Shown: one piece after another, positions 8,145 through 16,433 of the stretch
Layout: each line of letters starts with the position of its first letter
Position numbering within the stretch: the first letter of the stretch is position 1
The notes under the pieces: model-generated
Seen by the model: only the letters and a program-made list of their open reading frames with translations
Databases searched by the model: none
Told to the model about the DNA's origin: nothing
Position numbers and translations under genes: made by a program
Assembly (NCBI RefSeq): GCF_041434935.1
Contig: NZ_CP107964.1
Span: 7,919,001 to 7,983,000, forward strand
DNA length: 64,000 nucleotides
Source of the DNA: Kitasatospora sp. NBC_00374
GTDB lineage: Bacteria; Actinomycetota; Actinomycetes; Streptomycetales; Streptomycetaceae
Direction: 5' to 3'

Positions 8145-9755
8145 TCAGCGCGGCGGCGTGCCGAAGTCCTGCGTCCACCACGGACCGCCCTTGCCGGTGT
8201 GCACCCCGATCCCGAGCTCGGTGAACGTGCAGTTGAGGATGTTGGCGCGGTGGCCGTCGCTGTGCATCCAGGCGTCCATCACGGCGGCCGCGTCCTGCTG
8301 GCCGCGGGCGATGTTCTCGCCCCAGGTGCTCCACTTGTAGCCGGCGTCGTCGATCCGCTTCTGCGGGCCCGCGCCGTCCGGGTTGGTGTGGTCGAAGTAG
8401 CCGCGGGCCGCCATGTCGTCGGAGTGCCGCTGCGCCGCCGTCTGGAGCTGGGCGTTGGCCTTGACCGGCCCGCAGCCGGCCTTCGCCCGCTCGGCGTTCA
8501 CCAGGTCCAGGACCTGCTGGACGGTGTCCGCCGAGGGCGGCACCGCCGCGGTGGTGGCCGGGCGCGGGGAGGACGGGCTCGCGGTCGGGGTGGGCGACGG
8601 CGGGGCCGTGCTCGGCGCCGCGCTCGGGGCGGCGCTGGTGGAGGGCGCGGGGGAGGACGGCGCCTCGGCCGACGGCTGAGGGTCCGGTGCCGACGCCAGG
8701 TCGACCCGGGTCGCCGCCGGGATCTCCTCGGCGAGATCCGCCCGCGGCCCGTAGTCGGGCAGCATGCCCGCGGTGACACCGGCCACGGTCGCCGTCAGCA
8801 CGGCCGCGCCGAGAACCTTCAGCGTGCCCCGGCTCTTCGGCTTGGCCCGGCGGCGGCCGCCCCGGTGATGAGCCCGCTGCGCACCCCCCGGACCCGAACC
8901 CGACCCCGACCCAGAGGCCGGGTGCCCGAGGCTCGCCAGCTGCGCGAGCCCGAGGTGCTCGCCGTACCCGCCGGGCAGCGGGACCATCGCCATCCCGGCC
9001 AGCAGACCCTCGGCCGGCACCAGACCCTCCCGGGCTTGCCAGCAGTACCCGCACTCACGGGTGTGCCGGGCGATCCGCTTGCGCCACAGCGGACTCGGCA
9101 CGCCGTTCCAGCGCGCCGTCAGCTCGGCCAGCTGCCAGCAGCGCGGTGCCACGGCCACCGCCCGCACCACCGCCCGGGCGGTCTCCAACTGCTCCTTGAC
9201 GCGCTGCACCCGCACCGCGGCGTGCTGCGGGGACAGCTCCAACGCGGCGGCCAGCTCGGCCCGGGTGAGCTCACCGGCGGCCTCCAGCCACCACAGCGAC
9301 AGCACCTGGCGCTCGTCGTCGTCCAGCCAGCGGGTGGCCTCCGCCACCTCGCGCCGCTGCTCGGACAGACCGAGCCGGACGATGGTCAGCCCGACGAAGT
9401 CCGCGGACGGGTCCGGCATCTCGTACGCGTCGTGCAGGCCGCCGGCCGGCCCGGCCGACCCGCTGTCCCGGTAGCGGCGCCGGACCTGGTTCATGGCTAT
9501 CGCCACCAGCCAGGAGCGGAAGCCCGCCGGATCCCGCAGCCCGGGCAGGCCGTCCACGGCCCGCAGCATGGTCTCCTGCACCACGTCGTCGGTGTCGGAG
9601 TGCCCGGACAGGGCCCGGCCGACGATGTTGTAGATCAGCGGGAGGTGCGCGGTGAGCAGCTCGGCGATGGCCTGCCGGTCGCCGCTGCGGGCCCGGCCGA
9701 CCAGGGCCGGAGACCCGCTGTCCGCGAAGCGGTCGGTGTCCACTGCTCGGTTCAC
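8145..9755 (-). CDS. ECF sigma factor fused to membrane segment and extracytoplasmic CAP domain
   Basis: A 536-residue multidomain protein. Sigma-70 region 2 spans about residues 15-95 (SDTDDVVQETMLRAVDGLPG) and region 4 about 130-195. A zinc-type H-x3-C-x2-C motif (His231, Cys235, Cys238) and a basic Gly/Ser linker follow, then one membrane helix near 312-331, a long Pro/Ser/Ala spacer, and a CAP/SCP (PR-1-like) domain from about 412 to the end (AMDAW-like helix, NILNCTFTELGIG, GGPWWTQDFG). The design suggests a membrane-tethered sigma factor whose exported domain could sense the envelope. I chose the GTG at 9755; GTG at 9788 is possible but has no ribosome-binding site. It is monocistronic and convergent with the conservon. 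Confidence 0.88.
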   Translation of the reverse strand: MNRAVDTDRFADSGSPALVGRARSGDRQAIAELLTAHLPLIYNIVGRALSGHSDTDDVVQETMLRAVDGLPGLRDPAGFRSWLVAIAMNQVRRRYRDSGSAGPAGGLHDAYEMPDPSADFVGLTIVRLGLSEQRREVAEATRWLDDDERQVLSLWWLEAAGELTRAELAAALELSPQHAAVRVQRVKEQLETARAVVRAVAVAPRCWQLAELTARWNGVPSPLWRKRIARHTRECGYCWQAREGLVPAEGLLAGMAMVPLPGGYGEHLGLAQLASLGHPASGSGSGSGPGGAQRAHHRGGRRRAKPKSRGTLKVLGAAVLTATVAGVTAGMLPDYGPRADLAEEIPAATRVDLASAPDPQPSAEAPSSPAPSTSAAPSAAPSTAPPSPTPTASPSSPRPATTAAVPPSADTVQQVLDLVNAERAKAGCGPVKANAQLQTAAQRHSDDMAARGYFDHTNPDGAGPQKRIDDAGYKWSTWGENIARGQQDAAAVMDAWMHSDGHRANILNCTFTELGIGVHTGKGGPWWTQDFGTPPR

Positions 9756-9817
9756 GCTCTGTGCCAGCCTTCCCGGTGTTTCCCTCACGTACTGGGAGAT
9801 CCGGCGGCCGCCCGCCG

Positions 9818-9844
9818 ATAACGGAAATCCGATCGAAAGTTTCC
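9818..9844 (-). promoter_or_regulatory. Candidate ECF-type promoter of the sigma-CAP gene
   Basis: Read on the minus strand, GGAAAC (9844-9839) is followed after 15 bp by CGTTAT (9823-9818). This resembles the GGAAC / CGT(T) pattern used by many ECF sigma factors, which often transcribe their own genes. Transcription would start about 55 nt before the chosen GTG. Confidence 0.4.
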
Positions 9845-9965
9845 GGACGTCCTCGGGCCGGTGCTCCCGGCCTGGGGAGGGACCCTAACCCACCGGCATC
9901 CGGACGGCGCCGGTGGCCGGGAAAACCGGGTGCACCGGCCCCCGCCCGTACGCGACCCTGGCGCG

Positions 9966-10592
9966 ATGGTTGCTTCCCTGATGACGACGGCCGCCGAGGG
10001 TGCCGCGGCGGGCCTCGGCGTGGCGGTGCCGGTCGGCGCGATCGGCGTCCTGCTGCTGCGCGAGGGCGGCCGCGGCTGGCGCCCCGCGGCGAGTGCCGCC
10101 ACCGCGGTCGCGGTGGTCGACATGCTGTACGCGGCGGTGGCCGTGCTGGTCGGGCCGCAGGTGGCCCGACTGCTGGCGGGCACCGGCGGCTGGGTGCGCC
10201 TGGTCTCGGCCGCCCTGCTCGGGGTGATCGCCGTGCGCGGCCTGCTCTCGCTGCGCACCGCCGGGCCCGCGGTGACCGCCGGCGGCCCGCCGGCGGGCGG
10301 CTCCGCGGCCCGCTCCTTCCTCCGTTTCGGGCTGCTCACCGCGGTCAATCCGGCGACCGCGCTGTACTTCACCGCGCTGACCGCGGCCCGTGGCAGCAGC
10401 CTGAGCGGCGGCGCGGCCGGCGCCGTGTTCGTGGCCGGGGTGTTCCTGGCCTCGCTGCTGTGGCAGCAGGTGGTCGCCGCGGTGGGCACCTTCGGCGTGG
10501 CCCGCCTCGGCGCCCGGGCCCGGCAGCTGAGCTACGCGCTCGGCTACGGCGTGGTCGCCGTTCTGGCGGTCCGTCTCGCATGGTCGGGGTGA
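9966..10592 (+). CDS. LysE-family exporter
   Basis: A 208-residue membrane protein with about six hydrophobic helices. It carries the LysE/RhtB-family features GVAVPVGAIGVLLLREG near the N-terminus and FGLLTAVNPATALYFTAL in the middle (the conserved NPxxxxYF-like element). The family exports amino acids or similar small solutes from the cytoplasm; the substrate cannot be told from sequence. The ATG at 9966 is taken as the start, with an in-frame ATG at 9981 as an alternative. It is divergent from the sigma-CAP gene and ends 7 bp from the convergent dehydrogenase gene. Confidence 0.82.
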   Translation: MVASLMTTAAEGAAAGLGVAVPVGAIGVLLLREGGRGWRPAASAATAVAVVDMLYAAVAVLVGPQVARLLAGTGGWVRLVSAALLGVIAVRGLLSLRTAGPAVTAGGPPAGGSAARSFLRFGLLTAVNPATALYFTALTAARGSSLSGGAAGAVFVAGVFLASLLWQQVVAAVGTFGVARLGARARQLSYALGYGVVAVLAVRLAWSG

Positions 10593-10599
10593 GTCGGGC

Positions 10600-11559
10600 T
10601 CAGAGCGCCCGGCGCCCCTCCGGTCGGCCGCCGGTTCCCGCCGGGCGGCCGAGGACACCGAAGTCGCGTTCGCCGTCGCCGTCCCGGACGGCCTGCTCGA
10701 CCGTGCCCGCGGCGGCCTCGGCCATCGGCAGCGGGCCCCGGGCGGCGGCCCGGGCCAGCGCCAGGTCCTTGCCCAGCGCGGCGAGTGTGAAGTCCGCGTC
10801 CTCGTAGGCGTCGGCGTCCAGCCTCGGGCGTTTGTACTCGACGAACCGGCCGAGCATGCCGTCGGCGAGCAGGTCCAGGACCTGTGCGCGCGGCAGCCCG
10901 AGATCCCGGCCGAGGGTCACGGCGTCGCGCAGCCCGGCCGCGGCGACTCCGAGCGCGAGGTTGGCCACCAGCTTGAGTCCGGTGGCGGTGCCGACCGGGC
11001 CGGTGTGCCGGCGGTCGCCGGCCTGCGACCAGGCGTCGAGCACCGGATCGGCCGCCCGGGCGTCCTCGACGGCGCCGCCGACCAGAACGGTCAGCGTGCC
11101 CGACCGCGCCGCCGCCACCGAGCCCAGCACCGGAGCCTCCAGGTACCGCAGCCCGGCCCGCTCGGCCCGCGCGGCGAGGTCCACCGACTCCTGCGGCCCG
11201 ATGGTGGAGGCGTTGACCACCAGGGTGCCGGGCGCCGCCCCCGCGGCGATCCCGTCCGGGCCGAGGAGGACGGCCCGTGCGGCCGGGCCGTCCAGCACCA
11301 TCAGGACGACGGCCTCGACGCCGCTCGCCGCCTCGGCCGCGCTCGCGGCCGCCCGGGCCCCCGCCGGTTCCCGGCCGGGTGTGCGGTTCCAGACGGAGAC
11401 CTCGTGCCCGGCGGCTACCAGGGCGCCGGCGAACAGCGTCCCCATCCGGCCCAGCCCGCAGACCGCGACCCTCAACGGGTCGATCCCCGGGCCGGTCCGG
11501 CCGGACCTGTGGCCGGGTGCGGCGGACCGGGGGGTTTCGTGACGACTCGGCTGCGGCAC
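10600..11559 (-). CDS. NAD(P)-dependent beta-hydroxyacid dehydrogenase family protein
   Basis: A 319-residue protein of the 3-hydroxyisobutyrate dehydrogenase family. Near residue 31 it has the nucleotide-binding motif VAVCGLGRMGTLFAGAL, then NASTIGPQES (the substrate-binding region) and GPVGTATGLKLVANLALG with the conserved catalytic lysine. Length is normal apart from a disordered 28-residue N-terminal extension. The GTG start at 11559 has GAGGAG six nt upstream. A LysR gene lies 157 bp upstream on the same strand and could regulate it. The substrate is unknown; glyoxylate/succinic-semialdehyde reductases and imine reductases share the fold. Confidence 0.85.
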   Translation of the reverse strand: MPQPSRHETPRSAAPGHRSGRTGPGIDPLRVAVCGLGRMGTLFAGALVAAGHEVSVWNRTPGREPAGARAAASAAEAASGVEAVVLMVLDGPAARAVLLGPDGIAAGAAPGTLVVNASTIGPQESVDLAARAERAGLRYLEAPVLGSVAAARSGTLTVLVGGAVEDARAADPVLDAWSQAGDRRHTGPVGTATGLKLVANLALGVAAAGLRDAVTLGRDLGLPRAQVLDLLADGMLGRFVEYKRPRLDADAYEDADFTLAALGKDLALARAAARGPLPMAEAAAGTVEQAVRDGDGERDFGVLGRPAGTGGRPEGRRAL

Positions 11560-11716
11560 GGGCTGCTCCTCACGGACGGCGGACGGCGGACGGCTGATGT
11601 CCCGTCATCCTCGCCCGTCGGGCCGGGTCCGCGCGGGCGCCGTCCCCTTCCGGGCGCCGCGTGTCCCGGCGATCCGTGGCGCGGCCCGCGCCGGGCACCG
11701 GCGGCGCCGCCGGTCA

Positions 11717-12646
11717 TCAGGAGGCGGCCTCGGCGCTGGGCTGCCAGGATCCCGCGGTCGCCTGGGCGACCTCCCGGAGCAGCTTGAGCAGCAGGTTCTC
11801 ACCGGCCGTCAGGGGGCGGGCCAGCGTCCAGTTGGCCATCACGGTGCGGGGTTCGGGCTCCGGTCGGATGCCCAGGACGGCCAGCACGCCGTGCTGGAGC
11901 TCGAACCGGACGGACCGGCGCGGTACCAGCCCCAACCCCAGACCGATGCGGACGGCCTCCTTGATTCCTTCCGTGCCCCACAGGTCGAGTGTCCGCGCGC
12001 CGGGCGCGTCCCACCGGTGGAGGAGGTTCTTCAGCTGAGTGCGGGTCTGTGATCCGTGCTCGCGCAGCAGGAAGGTCTCGCCCGACAGGTCGCTGGGGGT
12101 GATCTCCTTTCCCGCCAGCGGGTGGTCGGCCGCGCAGATCAGCAGCATGTCGTCGCCGGCGAGCCGCTTCGACTGGAACCGGCCCGGGGGCAGCACGCTG
12201 CCACTCAGTCCGACACCGACCCTGCCCTCCTTGAGCGCCTCGGCGAGCTGGTCGGCGGTGCTGACGGCGACGCTGAAGAGCGCGTCCGGCTCCCGGCGGC
12301 GAAGTTCCTGCAGGACGGCCGGCAGCAGATGCCCGCTGACGGTGCTGGTGCTGCCGATCACCAGCGGTTCCTTGCGCCAGAGGGCTGCCGCGTGGACGGC
12401 GTCGACGGCCTGGTCGGCCAGTGCGAGCACCTCCTTGGTGAGCTCCAGCAGGACCTCGCCGGCCAGGGTGGGCCGGATCTTCGGGCCGGAGCGGTCGATC
12501 AGCAGGGTCTGCAGGGACGTCTCCAGGTTCTGCACCTGTTTGGACACGGAGGACTGGCTCAGGAACAGGACTTGGCCCGCCGCCGAGAATCCCTCGCATT
12601 CGATGACCTGTGCGAAAATCGCCAGTTGATTGAGATTGAGTCGCAT
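11717..12646 (-). CDS. LysR-family transcriptional regulator
   Basis: A 309-residue regulator. The N-terminal winged helix-turn-helix begins MRLNLNQLAIFAQVIECEGF and contains the recognition stretch FLSQSSVSKQVQNLE. A periplasmic-binding-like effector domain occupies residues 90-300 (LVIGSTSTVSGHLLPAVL). The ATG at 12646 matches the family start. It is divergent from a PucR-type regulator across a 499-bp gap, the usual arrangement for LysR control of a divergent gene, although the dehydrogenase directly downstream is an equally good target. Its ligand is unknown. Confidence 0.88.
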   Translation of the reverse strand: MRLNLNQLAIFAQVIECEGFSAAGQVLFLSQSSVSKQVQNLETSLQTLLIDRSGPKIRPTLAGEVLLELTKEVLALADQAVDAVHAAALWRKEPLVIGSTSTVSGHLLPAVLQELRRREPDALFSVAVSTADQLAEALKEGRVGVGLSGSVLPPGRFQSKRLAGDDMLLICAADHPLAGKEITPSDLSGETFLLREHGSQTRTQLKNLLHRWDAPGARTLDLWGTEGIKEAVRIGLGLGLVPRRSVRFELQHGVLAVLGIRPEPEPRTVMANWTLARPLTAGENLLLKLLREVAQATAGSWQPSAEAAS

Positions 12647-13145
12647 CGTGGCCTCGCTCGCGTCCGGACGGTAAGGGACACAGGGGCCGGCGCGGCGCCT
12701 CGGGGGCCCGGCCGGTACGGCAATGTACCGTGCGCCCGGGCTCCCGCCCAGTGGCGGTTTCCCGGGAGGGATTTCCGGCTCGGGTCGCGGACGGGTGAGC
12801 GCCCGCCTTCCGCCCCGCTCGCCTGTGTTGACGGCCTGTCGGGTGCGGCTGACGTCGGTCTCCCCGGTGCGGGGCCGACGCCCGGCCGATGGTAAAGGAT
12901 TCGCAAAGTAGCGGGACGAAACCTCGGATCGGCCCTCTTTCCATGGTGAACCGGCCTTCCTGCGCCGGCAGTTCCCCGGGAGGTATTCCGGTGCACCCCT
13001 GTCCCGGCCGTCGGCCGACATCGCATTCCCCGTCCGGCGTTCCCGACCTGCGGACGCCCGCCCTCCCCGGTGGCGGTACCGCCGCCGATGCGCACGGCAC
13101 CCGTCCCCGGCGGTGCCATCCCGGCACACCATGGAAGGGGGCCCT
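12647..13145. promoter_or_regulatory. Divergent regulatory gap between LysR and PucR-type genes
   Basis: 499 bp without a credible gene. The segment 12880-12960 is distinctly richer in A and T (ATGGTAAAGGATTCGCAAAG), the likeliest place for promoters. TTGACG at 12828-12833 resembles a -35 box, but no convincing -10 follows at 17 bp. No clear T-N11-A LysR palindrome could be settled on by eye. Confidence 0.4.
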
Positions 13146-13925
13146 GTGGATGCACTGACCCTGCCCGGCGGTGGCCGGGGCGAACTCGCCCTGCGCCGCC
13201 CGCCCGAGCCCGCCGACGGTGCCGACGGCGCCGCACTGCGGGACGCCCCGGGGACCGTCCAGGCGGTGGCGCTCTCCGCGACGCCGGGACCGCCCCCGCC
13301 GGGGCTGTCCGCCGCGAAGGTCGTCGCCTACCTCCACGGGCCCGAGCCGTACCTGCTGATCCCCGACCCCGAGCCCGGGATGCACCGGGCGCTCCTCCGC
13401 TGGCTCCAGGGCCGGCCCGCGGTGGTGGGCCCGGTGGTGGCCCGCGCCGACGCCGGAGCCTCGCTGCGCTGGGCCCGCACCCTGCTGGCGCTGGCGCCGC
13501 AGTGGCCGGGCACCTCCGGAGAACTCCTCTTCGTCGACGACCATCTGGCCAAGGTGGTGCTCTTCCAGGACCCACTGCTGGCCGGCCACCTGTCGGCCCG
13601 ATGGCTCGGCAGGCTGCGTGACATGACACCACGTCAGCGTGAGCGGATGGAACAGACCCTGCTCGCCTGGCTGGAGGGCGGGGGCGCGACCAAGGCGGCG
13701 CTGCTGCTGCGCATCCACCCCCAGACCGTCCGGTACCGCCTCCGGAAGCTGGAGCGCCTCTTCGGCAGCAGCCTGCGCACCTCGCAGGCGCGGTTCGAGA
13801 TCCTGCTGGCGCTGAAGATCCACGGCATGGCCGCCGAGTGCGCCCGGATGCGCCGCAGGGCGGAGGAACTGCCCACGCGTCAGGCCTCCGCGCACCCGCA
13901 GGACGTACGACAGAACGGTCTGTGA
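13146..13925 (+). CDS. PucR/CdaR-type helix-turn-helix regulator
   Basis: A 259-residue protein. The C-terminal part has the PucR-family helix-turn-helix (TLLAWLEGGGATKAALLLRIHP and HPQTVRYRLRKLERLFG, about residues 175-215). The N-terminal part is a small alpha/beta domain resembling the GGDEF-like sensing domain of PucR proteins, with the motif LFVDDHLAKVVLFQDPLLAG. I chose the GTG at 13146 because GGAAGGGGG precedes it at 5 nt; ATG at 13131 is possible. It stands directly upstream of the redox gene set on the same strand, so it may control those genes, but this is inference from position only. Confidence 0.78.
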   Translation: MDALTLPGGGRGELALRRPPEPADGADGAALRDAPGTVQAVALSATPGPPPPGLSAAKVVAYLHGPEPYLLIPDPEPGMHRALLRWLQGRPAVVGPVVARADAGASLRWARTLLALAPQWPGTSGELLFVDDHLAKVVLFQDPLLAGHLSARWLGRLRDMTPRQRERMEQTLLAWLEGGGATKAALLLRIHPQTVRYRLRKLERLFGSSLRTSQARFEILLALKIHGMAAECARMRRRAEELPTRQASAHPQDVRQNGL

Positions 13926-14011
13926 CCGCACCCGTCCCGACCGTCCCAGATTCCCGTGAGCTTCGACCGGGACCTGCGATCACGAAAAACTGTCCATTGC
14001 CGATAAATTCC

Positions 14012-14040
14012 CCGACAGCCTGCCCGGCGGTTCGTAGAGT
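14012..14040 (+). promoter_or_regulatory. Candidate promoter for the DUF4142/DUF1996 operon
   Basis: CCGACA at 14012-14017 and TAGAGT at 14035-14040 are separated by 17 bp, in an AT-richer stretch that includes ACGAAAAACTG and CGATAAATTC. This predicts a 5' leader of about 80 nt before the ATG at 14127. Confidence 0.45.
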
Positions 14041-14126
14041 GTTCACCACGGCCGCCGGTGAACGTCGGAACGGAATTCCGGTGACGGACCCGTGTGATCG
14101 CTCATCCCGGCGTGATGAGGAAACCG

Positions 14127-14855
14127 ATGTCATCTTCGAGGAAGAAGCGCGGACCCGGAACAGCTGCCTATGGTATTCCCAAGGTGAGCCGCCTTCCGCG
14201 ATCGTTCGCCACTCTTCTCGTGATCGTGGCCATGATTTCCACGGTGGCGGCCCTGGTGGTCCCCGTCGTGCGCTCGGCGGGCTCGTACCGCAGCCCGCAG
14301 TCCGACGAGGCGCCGGGGACGGTGCAGACTCCGTCCGGGCCGCTGACGCCACTCGACCGGGACTTCGTCAAACGCGTCCGGCTGGCCGGACTGTGGGAGA
14401 TCCCCGCAGGTCGGATGGCCCTCGCCAAGGGCGGCACCCCTGAGGTCAAAACCGCCGGCCAGCACCTGATCGACGGGCACACGGATCTCGACCGGGCCAC
14501 GCTCGAGACGGCCCAGACCCTGGGCATGGAGGTGCCCAGTGAGCCCAACGTCCAGCAGAAGGCGTGGCTCAAGCAGTTGAACGACGCCGAGGGCCCGGAG
14601 TTCGACCGGCTTTTCGCGAATATTCTGCGCAGTGCCCACGGCCAGGTGTTCGCCGTCGTCGCCCAAGTGCGCGCCGGCACCCAGAATTCCACCGTCCGTG
14701 ATCTCGCGACGGTGGCGAACTCCACGGTGTTGGACCACATGTCGGTCCTGGAGGCCACCCGGCTGGTGAAATTCGGGGACCTTTCCGCCCCGCCGTCCGG
14801 CTCACCCTCGCCGACCGCGAGTGCGGTCCCGGTGCCCGCGGGGACACCGCGCTAG
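14127..14855 (+). CDS. DUF4142 (ferritin-like) exported protein
   Basis: A 242-residue protein. A short basic N-terminus is followed by one membrane or signal segment (SFATLLVIVAMISTVAALVV, about residues 28-47). The rest is a DUF4142 four-helix domain with LDRDFVKRVRLAGLWEIPAG, GQHLIDGHTDLDRATLETA and AWLKQLNDAEGPEFDRLFA. DUF4142 proteins are exported and distantly ferritin-like; their biochemical role is not established. The C-terminal 30 residues are Pro/Ser-rich. I chose the ATG at 14127 because GAGGA lies 5 nt before it; longer in-frame starts exist at 14094 and 14115. It is the first gene of the set that continues to 20302. Confidence 0.8.
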   Translation: MSSSRKKRGPGTAAYGIPKVSRLPRSFATLLVIVAMISTVAALVVPVVRSAGSYRSPQSDEAPGTVQTPSGPLTPLDRDFVKRVRLAGLWEIPAGRMALAKGGTPEVKTAGQHLIDGHTDLDRATLETAQTLGMEVPSEPNVQQKAWLKQLNDAEGPEFDRLFANILRSAHGQVFAVVAQVRAGTQNSTVRDLATVANSTVLDHMSVLEATRLVKFGDLSAPPSGSPSPTASAVPVPAGTPR

Positions 14856-14922
14856 ATACCTGCAGCAACAAGGCTGTCCACGGCCTGCCCGACAGGCCCC
14901 GTCCCGTTTCGAAGGTGCGATC

Positions 14923-16311
14923 ATGAGGATTCACAAACGTGACACGTCCAGGCGGAGAATGGCTGCCCTGCTGCTGGCCGGCGTACTGGCGATCAGCGGC
15001 GTGTCCGTACTCGCCGCGGCGGCCTTCGCCGGGCAGCGCCCCTGGCGGTCGCAGCCGGCCGCCGCCCAGATCGGCACGGTCGCCTGCGGTGACGTCGGCG
15101 CGAGCCTGGCCTCGGTGCCGGAAGCCGCCCAGCCGGAGGTCGACAAGGGCCTCGCCGACCTCGACGTCCAGGTGGCGGACGCGTACCGCAGCCTCTCGGA
15201 GCCCGGCTCCGGGGGCGGCGAGAAGCGCGTCATGGGCGACCTGGCCGGGAAGCGCTCGGCCACCCTGCAGAAGCTCGCGGCGAGCGCCGGACCGGACTCC
15301 GGTCTGCCCAAGGACCTCGGCGGACTGGCGAACTGCTCGATCCGCCGTGACCTGGTGGTCGACTCCTCCGCCCGGGACTTCGCCCCCGAGGCCCCAAGCG
15401 GGACGGCCGCCCAGAGCAAGGGGTCGACCGGGGGGAAGGGCCTCGGGCGAGGATTCGTCGACATCAAGTCGGTCCGCCCGAACGTCGTCAAGCCCGCCCG
15501 GACCGGGACGGCCACCGGCACCTTCACCTCACGCTGCGGACGCAACGAGAACCGCCATCTCAACCCTGACAACGTGATCGTCGCCCCCGGGGTGAGCAAC
15601 GGCGCCCACCACATGCACGACTACGTCGGGAACCAGATCACCGACGGGTTCTCCGCCAACGGCAAGCTCGCCGGCGCGGGCACGACCTGCTCCAACGGGG
15701 ACCAGTCGGCCTACTACTGGCCGGTCCTCCGGCTCCTGAACGGCGCCAACGAGAGCGACCTCAAGGCACCGGGCGGCGGCAAGGACCGCAATGTGGGGAA
15801 GATCCTCCAGCCCGCCGAGGTCGGGATCACCTACAGCTCCACCACCGGCAACAAGGTCCAGTCGATGGCCCGCTTCATGCGGATCATCACCGGCGACGCC
15901 AAGGCCCTCACCAACGGGCCGGCCAACGCCCACGCCTCGTGGAGCTGCACCGGGTTCGAGGACCGCCAGCTCGCCGACAAGTACCCGATCTGCCCGAACG
16001 GCAGCCGGGTCGTACGGACCCTCAAGTTCCCGGACTGCTGGGACGGCAAGAACATCGACAGCGCCAACCACCGTACCCACACCGCCTTCTCGAACTCGGG
16101 CGGCGCCTGCCCGAAGAACTTCCGGGCGATCCCGCAGCTGGTGGAGCGCGTCGCCTACGACGTGCCGACCGGTGTCCGGTTCGCCGTCGACAGTTTCCCC
16201 GAGCAGCTCCACAACCCGATCACCGACCACGGGGACTTCATCAACGTAATGAACCGGAACCTGCTGGACCAGATGGTCAGCTGCATCAACGAGGGTCGTC
16301 GCTGCGGATGA
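14923..16311 (+). CDS. Secreted DUF1996 protein
   Basis: A 462-residue exported protein with a clear signal sequence (MAALLLAGVLAISGVSVLAA, cleavage probable near AFA-GQ). A variable region of about 150 residues with a basic spacer follows, then the DUF1996 domain from about residue 205. Landmarks of that domain are FTSRCGRNENRHLNPDNVI, GAHHMHDYVGN, CSNGDQSAYYWPVL, FPDCWDGKNIDSANHRTH and a C-terminal HGDFINVMN. The histidine/aspartate-rich conserved core suggests a hydrolase or metal site, but no activity is established. Eight or more cysteines suggest disulfides. DUF1996 is common in fungi and in Streptomyces. It lies 67 bp after the DUF4142 gene. Confidence 0.85.
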   Translation: MRIHKRDTSRRRMAALLLAGVLAISGVSVLAAAAFAGQRPWRSQPAAAQIGTVACGDVGASLASVPEAAQPEVDKGLADLDVQVADAYRSLSEPGSGGGEKRVMGDLAGKRSATLQKLAASAGPDSGLPKDLGGLANCSIRRDLVVDSSARDFAPEAPSGTAAQSKGSTGGKGLGRGFVDIKSVRPNVVKPARTGTATGTFTSRCGRNENRHLNPDNVIVAPGVSNGAHHMHDYVGNQITDGFSANGKLAGAGTTCSNGDQSAYYWPVLRLLNGANESDLKAPGGGKDRNVGKILQPAEVGITYSSTTGNKVQSMARFMRIITGDAKALTNGPANAHASWSCTGFEDRQLADKYPICPNGSRVVRTLKFPDCWDGKNIDSANHRTHTAFSNSGGACPKNFRAIPQLVERVAYDVPTGVRFAVDSFPEQLHNPITDHGDFINVMNRNLLDQMVSCINEGRRCG

Positions 16312-16323
16312 CCCCCACGGGCC

Positions 16324-16373
16324 GCCGCCGGGACGGACCCCGGCGGCCCGGGCCGCGGCTCCCACCGCGGCCC
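16324..16373 (+). terminator. Two tandem hairpins between DUF1996 and membrane genes
   Basis: GCCGCCGGG (16324-16332) pairs with CCCGGCGGC (16339-16347), and GGGCCGCGG (16350-16358) pairs with CCGCGGCCC (16365-16373). Both stems are perfect 9-bp repeats with 6-nt loops. They could terminate or partly attenuate transcription inside the operon, or stabilise the upstream mRNA. No U-run follows. Confidence 0.5.
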
Positions 16374-16433
16374 ACCCGGGGGCCGGGATCCCCCGTTCGA
16401 TCGGACCGCACGACAAGGCCGGAGGGCTCAGCG

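Noticed and set aside
6615..9821. A 1068-codon plus-strand open frame running across the P450 and the sigma-CAP gene.
   Set aside because: It crosses a perfect terminator and two real genes on opposite strands; its product is a low-complexity Arg/Pro/Gly string. It is an artefact of high GC.
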